A stretch of 64,000 bases of DNA from positions 124,001-188,000 of the forward strand of contig JAPDRO010000003.1 of the NCBI GenBank assembly GCA_030247885.1, written 5' to 3'. The notes under the pieces are model-generated. The model was not told the DNA's origin and made no database searches. It worked only from the letters and a program-made list of their open reading frames with translations. Below, piece by piece: positions 34,100 through 45,600 of this stretch. Both the position numbers and the translations under genes were made by a program. Positions within the stretch are counted from its first letter, which is position 1, and each line of letters starts with the position of its first letter. The stretch comes from Taxawa tesnikishii (nom. ined.). Lineage: Eukaryota > Ascomycota > Dothideomycetes > Dothideales.

Positions 34100-34864
34100 T
34101 CACCCACTGACGGACTTCTCATCCGGTGCCTTTAGGCTGTCCGGTGGTTGCGTGATCTTCGTCAAGTGGTCTCCGTTCAAGTTCTTCATAATCTTCCCCA
34201 AGCCCTCGTGGCTGTAGTCCTTGTCGTTCCACATGTCCTTGTGGTATTTCACCTTTCCGTTCTCGTCGAGCGTCAGGGTGACGAGGGAGTTTACTGTTTT
34301 TGTGAAGCGCAGAAGTCGTGGTGTGTAGGATTGTTGCAGCTTGAAGGTGATGCGGTCCTTATCGTTTGACGTAACCTCGGTCGCGATGGTTTTGGAAGGG
34401 TTGAAAAGCTTGGGAATGCCTGAAACGGGGGTATTAGCAGTGTAAGGGGCTAGGTGACGGCTACACAACTGGCGCAGGCGGGGGATGGGTTGGGAGGCAG
34501 CACGAGCAAGCTGTGTGCCTTCCTATCATTCTCCGTTCCTTCTCGTTGGAAATCTCTAAGGAACAACACTACGTACCGTACCACTGTCCAGCGATCTTGT
34601 ATCTCGTGTCGCAGAAGCTCCACGGATCGTCGTAAACCGACTTCTCGGCGTAGACCTGCATGTCCTCCTCGCTCGCGCTCCCAGAATACAAATTGCATAT
34701 CGAGTCCACGATCTTCTGTCTCTCCGGGGAAGCTTTATCGAATTCTCTGGGTGTGGCTCGTAGTCGACTCCGGTAGAGCTGTTCATGCTGGGGTCAGCAT
34801 TTTGGGTCTCATCCCGTGGATCGGGACGGATTTCGTATTGTTTGGGATCGTCGTTCTCGGGCAT
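34100..34864 (-). CDS. NTF2-like/SnoaL-like fold protein, one frame break
   Basis: Conserved fungal protein of about 203 residues, no known reaction. Exon 1 34864-34577, intron 34576-34420, exon 2 34419-34100. A polar N-terminus (MPENDDPKQYEIRPDPRDET) is followed by the folded part: RQKIVDSICNLYSGSASEED, SVYDDPWSFCDTRYKIAGQW, YGIPKLFNPSKTIATEV, FTKTVNSLVTLTLDENGKVK, YHKDMWNDKDYSHEGLGK. This helix-then-beta pattern resembles NTF2-like domains. The N-terminal part and the domain lie one base out of frame, switching at the CCC run (+ strand GGG 34750-34752, between EPHP and EFDKASPE). No intron explains it. Divergent from PMP3 across 398 bases. Confidence 0.65.
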
Positions 34865-35262
34865 TGTAATGTTCGATGATTTGTTTGCCGTAGTTGGAGT
34901 GGTATGGGGTTGCTCTAGAAGGAGTATGCAGAGGATAGAGTGTATCTGAGATCTAATCGTGGGGTTGACGATGAGATCTCTCTACCCTGCGTCAGTGAAC
35001 GTCATAGAAAGTGAACTGACCTTTTCCCATTTTCACGTGAACGTTGCACTGCCACAGCCAAGCCACAGCTGCGGACGTCATGCGCGACGTATTCCTTGGC
35101 AGGAACCATGCAGGGCTGTTTGAGGGCAAACTGCAGGAACAGAATATAATCGTCTGAATTCTCCTGTCCTCCTTTCCTCGCCACGACAAATCAAACTCAG
35201 AGACCCATCGCAAACGACTGCTGTAAATCCAACAGAACAGCAGCACATATCCCACAATCAAC
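34865..35262. other. Divergent promoter region (NTF2-like / PMP3)
   Basis: 398 bases between two divergent start codons. No coding feature supported. Confidence 0.45.
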
Positions 35263-35613
35263 ATGATCTCCGCAATCCTCCTCATCATCATCACCGTTCT
35301 GTGTACGTCTGACCTCAGTCTCACGACAAATGAACCAAGCTAACATCTCCCAGTCCCACCAGTGGGTGCTTACATCGTCGCCGGCTGCGGTGCCGACCTC
35401 CTCATCAACATCTGCCTGACTCTTCTCGGATATTTCCCTGGCCACATCCACGCCTTCTACCTCGAGTACGTGTACTACCACCGCAAAGATCAAGCCCGCG
35501 TCGGCGTTTTCGAGAACCGTCGCGCTCCGGGCGTCTACAGCGACAACGTCAACACCGGTGGTCAAGGATATGGTACCATCAGCGCCAACACTGCACCTGC
35601 TGGCACCTACTGA
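35263..35613 (+). CDS. PMP3: Plasma membrane proteolipid 3 (PMP3/UPF0057 family)
   Basis: Tiny two-span plasma membrane proteolipid; yeast Pmp3 modulates membrane potential and cation tolerance. Exons 35263-35302 and 35354-35613 (50-nt intron) give 99 residues. Exon 1 encodes MISAILLIIITVL, and exon 2 continues with the family signature (FPPVGAYIVAGCGADLLINI) and the second span (CLTLLGYFPGHIHAFYLEY). Compared with the 55-residue yeast protein there is a hydrophilic tail of about 40 residues (from YYHRKDQARVGVFENRRAPG onward), as in several filamentous fungi and the longer plant paralogues. Confidence 0.93.
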
Positions 35614-36044
35614 GCGCGTCGATGCGCGATGATGAGATCAACGATTGAGGGGAGACACTATGGGAATGAATGACGAGCGAGAGAATGAGGAGTGGCAGAA
35701 CAAGGAGTGAGGAATGCCGGCATAGCGGGTTATTGGGTTTGCCATTTCGAGATACCAATTTGCGATTACTATGATTATCAGGATTCTAAGAGAAACGCAA
35801 AGTGCAGGTCATTTTGAATAGCCATGTGGCATAGTCCCGTTGCATGTCAGACATTACTTTCTCGGGGTGATCTAGAAGTTCTCCAAATAACATACAATAC
35901 AACCACCTACTTTATCCCTACGCACCTTTTGGCGAAACTCGCCGAAAGTCTTCGGCGCAAGGGCCAAGTGACCTTGCTGGACAACGCCCATGCCTTCCAA
36001 GACTGTGGGACAGATGCGGTTCCCCTTTCGCTCCGCCTCTGACA
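35614..36044. other. Intergenic region between converging genes
   Basis: 3' flanks of PMP3 (+) and the HeLo-like/pseudokinase gene (-). No supported feature. Confidence 0.5.
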
Positions 36045-37546
36045 TCACCTTGTTGCAGCAGCGAGATGTTCCAACTCCAGCACGGCATGTCGAATCGGAG
36101 ATCCAAGTGAGATATGCGAGCTAGAGGTGCTGTCCAGAACGCGCAGACACTGAAGCGTCACGTCCACATAACGCTGGCCCAGGGTAATTGCAAGCGAGTC
36201 TGCCAAACTCTCAAGATTTGTTTTCCGTTTCGCAGCCTGGACGTTCTTAAACATCGTATCATATGAAGTCACAGGCTTCCAGCGGCCCAACTCTACCAGA
36301 ACCACTCCCAGGCTGTAGATGTCGTACTCAGCTCGGTACGGCGCGGCGGTACAGTCGCTCGCCTCTGCTTCTGATGCGCGTTCTGGATGTTGATATATCG
36401 TCCTCCGCCAGCTTTCACCGGTTTCGTCACCTGTAGACGTGGCTTGACCGCGTCGCGAGTAGTCAAGACCAGCAAGGAACGCCGTGCCCAGACACTGTGG
36501 AAAGCATCTACCGGAGGAATCCTTTTGAGCGAGCCATATATTGGACGATCGGATACCTTTATGGAACCAGCCGACCGAATGAATGAACAGTACAGCAGTC
36601 GATATTTGCCTGGCAAGTTCGAAGCGTTCGTTGAGAGGATGCTTCACCTTTGTTCCGTCTACCATCTCCCACAACTGCGTCAGCTGTTTTGGTTTGCAGT
36701 AGCCCTTAGGCAAATCGTAAGCGATGCCAAAAGGAACCGCTGGGATGGGTTCTTGAGTTCTCGGATCGCAAGACTCGACATAACATGCGGCTCGAAGCAG
36801 GAACATCTCATCCGGTACTACAGATCCGAGTACGGTGGCAAGTTTCATGGCCTCTTCTTCGGTCTCCTCCTGAAAGTCGACGTTGCTAGCCATACTTGCA
36901 GGAATCCGTCGGAGTTCGACTAAGCGCATGCGATGATCCACTTCCGTTATATGCGGCGTTCGAGACACATCGATTTTTCTGGCCTTCACCAAAGGGAGCT
37001 TAAGTGTAGTGTTCCATGTGCTCATTTGGCGCGCACCAAGCTCCCGAAAAAGCGGATCTTGTCTTCCATCTGTTGTTGGGCTGTCACTGCTCTCATGGCT
37101 CCGATCGAAGGATCGACCGCAGAAACCAACTGCCTCCTCGTTTGATGCGGGAACCATACGAAGCATGTCTGCAGTCTCTGGATCCACTGGAAGATCTTCT
37201 CTTCGGAAGACTTCAGGTCCTTGCCCAATACAGCCCATTGCACTTCGTTCCAGACAGTTACTCTCTGATATTTGAGCGCTCGCACATAGGCATCTTGCGC
37301 GATCAGTGACAAGTACGAAAAGACTCTTGTCAAATGCTCAACGTTGTCTTGGTCCAAGACTCGAAGCTTTTCTTCGGTGAAGAATCCGTGAAGACTAGAG
37401 AGAAGATTGAAATCGTTCTCGAAGCGAAGCAAGATTTCTGGAATGTTTGTTTTGGCATCATGGATGTCTTTCAGGAAAGCAGCAAGGTCCTTTAGAAATC
37501 CCCAAGAAGCAGATATGGCACCGAGCACGGCAAATCCGGAAGGCAT
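36045..37546 (-). CDS. HeLo-like N-terminus plus degenerate protein-kinase-like domain
   Basis: Probable cell-death or incompatibility-related protein, about 500 residues. The N-terminal ~130 residues look like the HeLo/prion-inhibition-propagation class (MPSGFAVLGAISASWGFLKD, VSYLSLIAQDAYVRALKYQR-like helices, VWNEVQWAVLGKDLKSSEEK). The C-terminal part is a kinase fold lacking catalytic residues: the HRD-loop position reads FHKGIRSSNIWLA instead of HRDLKxxN, the DFG position reads AGLDYSR, and YDIYSLGVVLVELG keeps the structural Asp-Gly block. It is therefore likely a pseudokinase. The N-terminal frame stops at 37022 right after IRFFGSLVRAK, and the downstream frame continues from MSTWNTTLKLP; one A added to the AAA run there (about 37027-37030) would join them. 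It lies head to head with the kinase-ankyrin gene. Confidence 0.72.
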
Positions 37547-37739
37547 TTTTTCTTATCTGAAACGCGCCCAAGCAGGAGCAGAAGTTGCTTTGCAGTTTAC
37601 GGAGCCATGTAGAGCAATTTCTCAGCCTCGTGCGGGGCTTGTGTGACCACTGCATGGTATGCTAATAATAGACATGAACAGGGTGCTACATTTCAGTCTA
37701 CTGCTGATTCTGTACGCATCAACAAACAGCAAAGACAAC
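37547..37739. promoter_or_regulatory. Short bidirectional promoter of the HeLo/kinase-ANK pair
   Basis: Only 193 bases separate the divergent start codons (127 if the kinase gene uses the upstream ATG at 37674). Such spacing implies shared control; no specific site is recognised. Confidence 0.5.
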
Positions 37740-40700
37740 ATGTTTTCGAAATCTGATCAAGCCGGTGATAGTGATGCAAGCAAAGTACCACAAAGCAATA
37801 ATGACATCTCTTCTCTATGGCCTTCGTCTGTTGCCCATGATTTACTCTCACAGTCTAACAAAGCCATAGCCTCATTCACACGTTCACTCCGAGAAACGCA
37901 GATCGCACTCAACCCTGTTGGATTCACGCGTTCCATAGCGGATACTCCTGTGCCGCTCGTCCCCATCGATGAGATCACTGTAGGAAGATGGCTTGGAAGC
38001 GGATGGACAATGAGCGTCTTCGAAGGCGAGTGGAGAAGGCCAACAGCATCACGCGCGATCGCAGTGAAGTAAGATCACACTACTTCTGAATCGTAGCGCT
38101 GTCATACTCACGAAGAAGGACAATAAATCTGGATATTGCCCTTGGTCTCACTTCGGAGGAAGAACATAGTAAAGACTTCCGGTTGAAGATGGCTTCTGTG
38201 CTCCTCGGTATTTGTCAACACACTATTTACCAACTGTGCTTGAACTGACTGTTTGTGCCTTTTATAGAGATACGGCTGATGTCTCACGAGCTTCTTCGAA
38301 ACCACCGAAACATCGTAAGTTTACTGGGGATCACCTGGACGGATCAACAACGTGTCCTGGACAGAAGGCCGACTCCTACCCCGACGCTGCTAGTGGAGCG
38401 CGCCGCTATCATGCATGGGCGACCTCTGACCCTTCAGTATTGGGTTGAAGGTACTCTTCCAGCCGACAAGGAGGTAAGAACCAAAACCAAGCTTCTTACT
38501 GATGTAGCTTCAGGCCTAGCAGCCCTGCATGCTCTTGGCGTGGTGCATGGTGATATCAAGCCAGAGAACATCCTTCTATTCTGTGATGATACCAACCTTG
38601 TTGCTAAAATCTCCGATTTTGGCTTCTGCCTTCCTGGGGATGACGAACTCCAGGCAGCGAAAGGAGGGACGCCCTTGTGGAACGCACCAGAGTGTATGGA
38701 AGATGCGGAAGAAGACTTACTGGAGCACAAATCGGACAGAGGTCGAGATATCTACTCTTATGGCCTTCTTATCTGGTTAGTTCAAAGCCCGTTATCTAGA
38801 GTTACGTCTCCGTTGCCGATGCTGATGGCCGTCTCAAGGTATGTACTATTCGAAGAGCTGCCATTCGAAGCAAGCGTATCAGTGGCGAAAGCATCCAAAC
38901 GTCTAGAGTCAATGAAGGACAAGATTGATGTCGCGTTCGCGCAACTTTACCGACCGAGTTTGAAGGCGAACCAAGGAAGCCAGGAACAATTTGATGTACG
39001 GTCACGATCGTGGATTGTGTGTGAGGAGAGCCATCAGCACATTTTACGATTCCTCATGCAGTGGATTCTCGTCCGTGATCCCGCCTTGAGAAGACTGACT
39101 CTCGATATCTATCGAGGAATCTTCGATGATAGCACCTGCCATGAGCGGGCAAAACTGAGCTTCATCACTCCAGGACGTTGGGATTACGAATGGAACGCAT
39201 TTGGACATCCAGCTGTACGAAGAGGCCGGCTTGATCTTGGTGGACTTCAAAGGTAGGTCGACATCATGCAATGCTACCCATGTGCTCACGAATCTGGTAG
39301 GGAGTGGGAGAACTCGCTTTACTGTATTCGCCCACGCACATATCCTGAGGATTGGGGCAAGTTACACGATTTTGAGCCTAGCTCGAAAGCCCGAAAGGTT
39401 GATGCTCTTTCTGACAGATATGGAGCCGGATGCTGATCTGTCATAGGTATACGAGTTAAAGGACCGATATATTCCCTTCGAACTGCAGCAGGCAATGTTT
39501 GAAGAAGCATTGGAAGCCACCCATTACGGCCACCCCGGAAAACGCAATACACACGAAAGATTTGTCGCAGACTGCTTTGCTCTAGGATTCGGGGTCCCTG
39601 TAGACATGGGGAAAGCTATTGACTGGTACGAGAAAGCTGCGAATGATGGAGATGACGAAGCAGTGGAGAATTTCCTACTTACGACAGGGTTACACTCCGC
39701 TCTTGCACGCCTCGGTGAGGAAAAATACTGCCACTATCTCTGCCGAGTTTTGCTTCTGGCCTTTAGAGGTACATCTCAATTCTCACCAGAGGACGGTTAT
39801 GGACCTCAACTGAGCAGACTGGAACATCTACTGTGTCACGACACGAGATTGGCCCGCAAACCGCTCGAGTATGTTTTCGAGCGCCATGTCACAAGTGTGG
39901 CCCGGCAGTCGCAAAACAGCCCGGACTACCTGGAAAGTGGCCGTTCAATACCCGCCTGGACAGACGCTGTCACCGCAATCATATTCGATGACCTCGAAAC
40001 TTTGCGGGAGATTCTCAAGAGTAACCCGCATTTGACAAGCCATGATGGGGACCCTCCGAGCTTAGTATATATTGCTGCTCAAGAGAATCGCGCTGGTATC
40101 CTGCGTGTTCTCTTGAAAGAGTTTGGCATGAATCCAAAAGGACGCAATAGCGAAGGCACCAACGCTCTTTCGCGGGCCGTACAACTGGGCCACACGGCGG
40201 CAGCGCGAGTATTGACGTTCTCGGATCGAGGATCTTCTATCGAGAAACTGACTATAATGGAGAATGCTTCTGCGGGTAGAAGTGGTGGGCTATGTTGTTG
40301 ATTCTGTAGGTTTTCATTACTGACAACATCTAGACTTCACCAAGTTCATATACGAGAGGTTCCTTGGTGCCAGGCGAGATGAAACAAGCGAGAACCGTGA
40401 CGATACAGCTGTTCACCAGCTTCGCCGCATTTCGATGACCTCTCTTGGGACTGCCATTCTCAATGACAATTGGAGTGTGTTTGCAGCTCTTCTTGCCATG
40501 GGTGTTGACGCGAGTATGATACCGCTTCCCAGCGACCTTGGCCCTGACAAGCTTGACTTGCCAGATACCTGGTTCGCAGCTCCCCTGCTGGCAGCAACCA
40601 TGTACAATGCGCCAATACTTGCCGCTACTCTTGCATTCGGTGCTTCCACAGGCATGCGCACTCCATCGCCAGATGGACGCACCTCCTTACACTTGGCCGC

Positions 40701-42012
40701 TGGACGATACGGAAGTCCAGCTTCAAGCTTCGAAGACTCACCCTTACCGGATTATGCCAAAGATTGGCCTCTTGATCGTGCAGTTCTGCCAAAGGAGACG
40801 TTGCACGAATTCCAGCATTTGTGTATCTCAATCCTGGTAGCCGCAGGAGCAGACGTTGACGTGCGTGACTACCGCGGAGATACGCCTCTGATGTACGCGC
40901 TCGAGAATGAGTTGGACATGATTACCGCAGATTTGTTGCTCAACATGTCACCCACACCAGCCAACATCGATGCTCAGGAATTCACCGGAAACACTTCGTT
41001 GCACAAAGCCGTGGGAGACGGGCACCACGAGCGCTTGAAATTCTGTCTCTCCAGGGGTGCACGGACTGAAATACGGAATCTCACCGGATTGACTCCTCTT
41101 GGTCTTGCTGTCAAGGAAGGTAACCTTCGCGCATGCGAAGAGCTCCTAAGACATGGCGCGCATATTGATGCTCAAGACGCAAATGGGCAGAACAGCATTG
41201 GTCTAGCAGTCCAGTGGGCACAACTCGAGATATTGCACTTCTTGACCGCCAGTCTTTCGGAAGATATACTTCGGCGTCTGGTGCTTACGCCGGATTGTCG
41301 CGGATGGAATGCGTTGCGTCTCTGCATAGCCACAAGCGCGACGAACGAAGCATTCACGAATGTCTTTCGACAATGGATCGAGGACTTGCCTGATCTTGAC
41401 TTGGACCAAAGAGATCTTTGTGGACTGACACTCCTGCACATGGCTGTTATCTGCAACCCGGTCTGTTTGGAGATCCTGCTGAAGAACGGAGCCTCGGTAG
41501 ACATCAAAGACAGCATTTGCGGCTGGACACCGCTTCACCATGCCTGCAATCAGGCCCACTCTGAAGTGCTCAACTACTTGCTTGCGTTTGGCGCCGACTT
41601 TTACATGAAAGACGACCTGATGGGCTGGACGCCATGGACGATGCTCGAGCAATCCACAGATAAATACAGAACAGACAAGGGCGAGATGGATTCCGAAAGG
41701 CGAAAGCGCAAGCGACAAGCACGGAGGCGGATAAAGCTTTGGGAACGGACAGGGCGATTCTTTGCCGAGGAGTCCGCGAGACGGCTGACGGTGGTCGTCA
41801 ACCAGAAGCAGATAGACAGGGAAACCGAGAACGCTCGTGCAAAGGTGTTCCCAGAGTGTCGGCCTGCAGAAGAACGATCTCCAGAAACTGGGGAGCCACT
41901 GCGCATATGGAATTGTAGGAACTTAAGGAGATGTTTCATGATGAACGCGGATGGGCAAAGTGCGGCACAGTTTTGGATTGATCCTAGTGGGGGTCGGATT
42001 CCCTGTGAGTGA
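37740..42012 (+). CDS. Protein kinase - Sel1-like - ankyrin repeat protein
   Basis: Seven exons with matching phases: 37740-38068, 38119-38207, 38268-38775, 38839-39252, 39301-39397, 39447-40275, 40334-42012; 1,314 residues (22 more if the ATG at 37674 is used). The kinase domain has a Gly-rich loop GRWLGSGWTMSVFEGEW (about 82-98), the Lys in AIAVK near 110, VVHGDIKPENILL near 231 (catalytic Asp present), KISDFGFCLPG near 254, and GGTPLWNAPECMED for APE. All catalytic residues are present, so it should be active. A Sel1-like repeat follows (FVADCFALGFGVPVDMGKAI, near 515). About eight ankyrin repeats span 710-1200 (GNTSLHKAVGDGHHERLK, GLTPLGLAVKEGNLRACEEL, GWTPLHHACNQAHSEVLNYL). The exon 5 donor (GTTGAT) is weak. 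It resembles fungal ankyrin receptors with an effector domain; function inferred. Confidence 0.85.
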
Positions 42013-42688
42013 TGCCTCTACTGATCTTGGCGCTCATGCAATTCGATACCTTACTGTTCTATGAGAACTCCAAAGTATCCACACCGTCCCCACCAGCTCT
42101 ACTCACACCGCGGTGACAAGCCGAGGTACACCTATGTTGACGAACTACACTGATCGTTCACGACGGCGACCGGTATACGGCGATATCCGTTGGCGTAAAT
42201 CGTCAACTTGACTCGTTTCGTGCTTTACTGGTCCGGCCGTCACGACCGATCAGCAATCTGGTATCCCAGTCGTGAAACACAGCCTGCATTCGTCCACATG
42301 TTCTTCTTCAACCCGGATCCCGAATCGTGCCTTCTGTAGGTGTCCAGCTTCTCCACCCTGTCGCTCGGGGTGGGGGTTGTCACTTCATCCATACAGCCGT
42401 GACTCAGTATCCTACGCAACCGAAATACTCACACCGACACATCGAAATCCGCGTCCGCGTTGCTATATGCAACTATCCGGGCTGGCAGTGGGTATGATTG
42501 GGAATGCGACGCATTAGTACCTTCGTGGCCAGATAACCGCTCCAGCAGTGATGCTGCTGCACGATCGGTGTATATATAAATCGCTGTCCACATCACTGGC
42601 AACGCTCTGAATTCCGATGAGCCGTCATATACTAATTTTGACGGATATCACGAGAAGACACTCGTCCATCGTCGTTCAGTGTGCTCGA
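42013..42688. other. Intergenic region between converging genes
   Basis: 3' flanks of the kinase-ankyrin gene (+) and the POT1-type OB-fold gene (-). No supported feature. Confidence 0.5.
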
Positions 42689-45600
42689 CTATCCTTGTCC
42701 AGCAGATCCCATCACACTCTCCCACCAACCTCTCAAATCAACCACCTTCTCCCTCTCCTCCGGCCCGACCTCCACCGCCGGGCCCTTGGTTTCCTCTTTC
42801 GCGCCCGCAACACCTCCGCCGCTGGTCCTCCTTCTTCTAGCCGACTTCTCGGCAGTCCCGTTGTCCCTGGCAGCGAATCGCCAAACGCACCACGCGCTAG
42901 CCTCACTACTGAGTAAATAAGGCCTATGATCGCGGCTGCGGACGACGAAATTGCGAAGCAGCACGACATCGCCGGGGCTCGCGATCGGCAGCGAAGCCTT
43001 CAAGGCCGGAAGACTTCCACACGGACGTCCTTTCTCAACGCTGCCTCGTCCCCGTTGGCGTTCTGTTGCTCGTAGATGGCTGCATCGGTGATGTGAAAGA
43101 GGGTGTAGAAGTCTCTCGGACCGGCTTTTGCACGCGTGGGCTCGACTGAGGCGGATGTAACGACGGCGAGGATGTCGATGGTGGATGTAGGAGTGTTGAG
43201 CTGCGATTCGAGATCGGTAAGGGGGTAGAAGTAGGAAAGTGATGTCGAAATGCCCTGTGAAGCACCGCGGGAAAGTGGCGGTGGTGAGGCGCTGCGGGTG
43301 ATGGACGACTTGCGATGAATGTTAGCAGGGTTGGGAGGGCTAACGTGGGATACAAAGGAAAAGCGAACGCCTTTGCTCGGAGATTGTTGGCCGCCTTTGC
43401 CAGCCGGCGTGGTCATGGTTGCGCCCTCTTGTGTTTGCGCAGACCTCACACTGGATCGGCGCGGCGTGAACCAGGCGCTGATGACTTCTGGCACTTCGGT
43501 CAACCGTGCGGTGAGCGATTTCCTCGCTACGAGCCTAGGTTGCCGCTGAGGCGTTTGAGCGGACACTGCACTGGCTTGCTCCACGACTGGCTGTTCAGAG
43601 GGTTGGGTGCCAGCAGGCGGATGCTGTGCCTCCACCTCCATCTGGCTGTCCTCTATAGGTTCGTCCGCTTCTGGCAGGGGAAAGGCAGCCTGTGTCTCGA
43701 GCTTCAACTGACTCTCATCCGGGCTCTGACTCTTGGCAAGATCCGGATAGCTGACAGTCTGCTCGTCCACGTCTATGTTGTGAGATCGAACATCGCCTAG
43801 CCGCTCTACGTCTGCGCCTTGCTCGGTGGCCATTGCAGTTTGCGGAGTAGATGAGGGTGGACCAAAATCGTTTTGTTCGGTTTCGATACCTTCCAGTGTC
43901 AATTGCTGTGTGGAAGTGAAGACTAGAGGTGAACGAGATCCGTTCAGTTCACTTATCAGAGCTGAGTCATGTGCGACTGCAATTTGACTGACGCTACGAG
44001 GTACGACTCCAACACCAGCGGTTTCTGTTATACCGGTGTCTTCCACCTTGCGTTCCGGACTCGCGGCGACCTCAAGCAGATCATCGTCCACCTGCATATC
44101 TTCATTTATCATCTCCATCTGCTCGACCTGAGGCGGCGCCGTATCCGAGAATGGGGTCCCCAATTCCTGCGACGGCATCGTCAGTTGCGAAGGCTGGTCC
44201 AGCCCCGAGAATTGTCCATGAAATCGCGACAATGGCTCCTGAGTGACCTCTTCGCGCTGGATGTCCTCTTCCTGCGCAGAGACCGGCACCGCAGCGTGGT
44301 CAGGCCCACCCTCACGACTGGCCGGCCGGCTGCTGCCAGGAACCAGAGTCGTTATGGGTGAATCCACACTGTCCGCTATGACGGCTTCGGGGAGAATTGT
44401 CTGATGACAGGTGGTTCCCAATGTTGAGATGGCTCGACCTGAGACAGATCTATTTCCTCGATCGGACGCACACTCTGGGGGCTTCTGGCGGGCGTGGAGC
44501 TCAGACGATGAAAGTTCGCATTCGCGTCATCGTGAGATGGAGGCGCCAGACGGTCGGTGGTATGGGATACCGGGTCGAGAAGTCGAGCGTCGTTCGTCTC
44601 GGGTGGCCTTGGTTGCACTAAATCCAGGATTCGGGATCCCATCGCAACACTTGCCTCAGCATCGCCCATCTCCACATCGTGCCCGGCTATCTGGGCGGTC
44701 TTTATGGGAGAAATGGGTGAAGTCGGCTCGGATGGCTCCGGAATTGCCGATGGCAGGGGCCTGGCAGTCTCCGTCGAAGGGAAGTGTTCTTCAACTATAT
44801 CTCTCGAGTTGGCATCCGGCACCCCGTATGGGAATACTTTGCGCATATTCTCTGCGTGCCGCCCTTGAGTGTTTGGACCGTTCTCTAACGCAGGTGACGT
44901 GTCATCCCTAGTCTGCGCGGGTGGCGTGGCTGGTGTACTCGTAACGGTATCTCTATCCAATGCATCATCAATTATGCCGGCCAGGGGACTTCTGGTATCT
45001 AGTGGCGTGGCATCTCCGGAGAAGGTGGTCTCTTTACGTTGGGAAGGAGGACTGGGCTGCAGCGTATCCAGAATAGCAGATCCAGCATTGACGGCCTCCA
45101 CATCTGGCGTTTCTGGTCCACCCATAGTGACACCTGCAGTAATTTCCGGCACGTCAAGTTCGTGGACATCATCAGCAGCCTTACCCCGGGCCCAGTTGTG
45201 ACAGGTTCGGTTTCTTCACCCTCGTCTTCATCTTCAGAATCTAACCCGAGATCGACGTTTTCGCTCCGTCTGTTGGAGGAAGACGGAACGACAGGCCTTT
45301 GCGTAGGCGGTAGAACAGCCGGATGGCGGACAGTTTCCGTCGGCGAGGAAGCTGGAACCACAGGCATTGGCCTTTGAGCACTGTAGTCCACCGAAGCAGG
45401 TGATGGAGCAGAAAGGCGACGAGCAGACACTGGCGAGCTTTTACCGACTTCTACGAGTGCAGCGTCCATGACATCCCAGGCCACCTCGCTGGATGTGGGC
45501 GACACTTCACCAGCAGCTGCGGCTGCATCTGGTCGGGCGGTGACAGATTCGGAGAATGCTTGAGCGCGTTTAGAACCCATTGCACCGTCAAGCCCGAGAG

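Noticed and set aside
37555-37739. Upstream ATG at 37674 as the kinase gene start
   Set aside because: It adds MNRVLHFSLLLILYASTNSK, a hydrophobic leader unlike relatives and unlikely for a cytosolic kinase. Kept only as an alternative.
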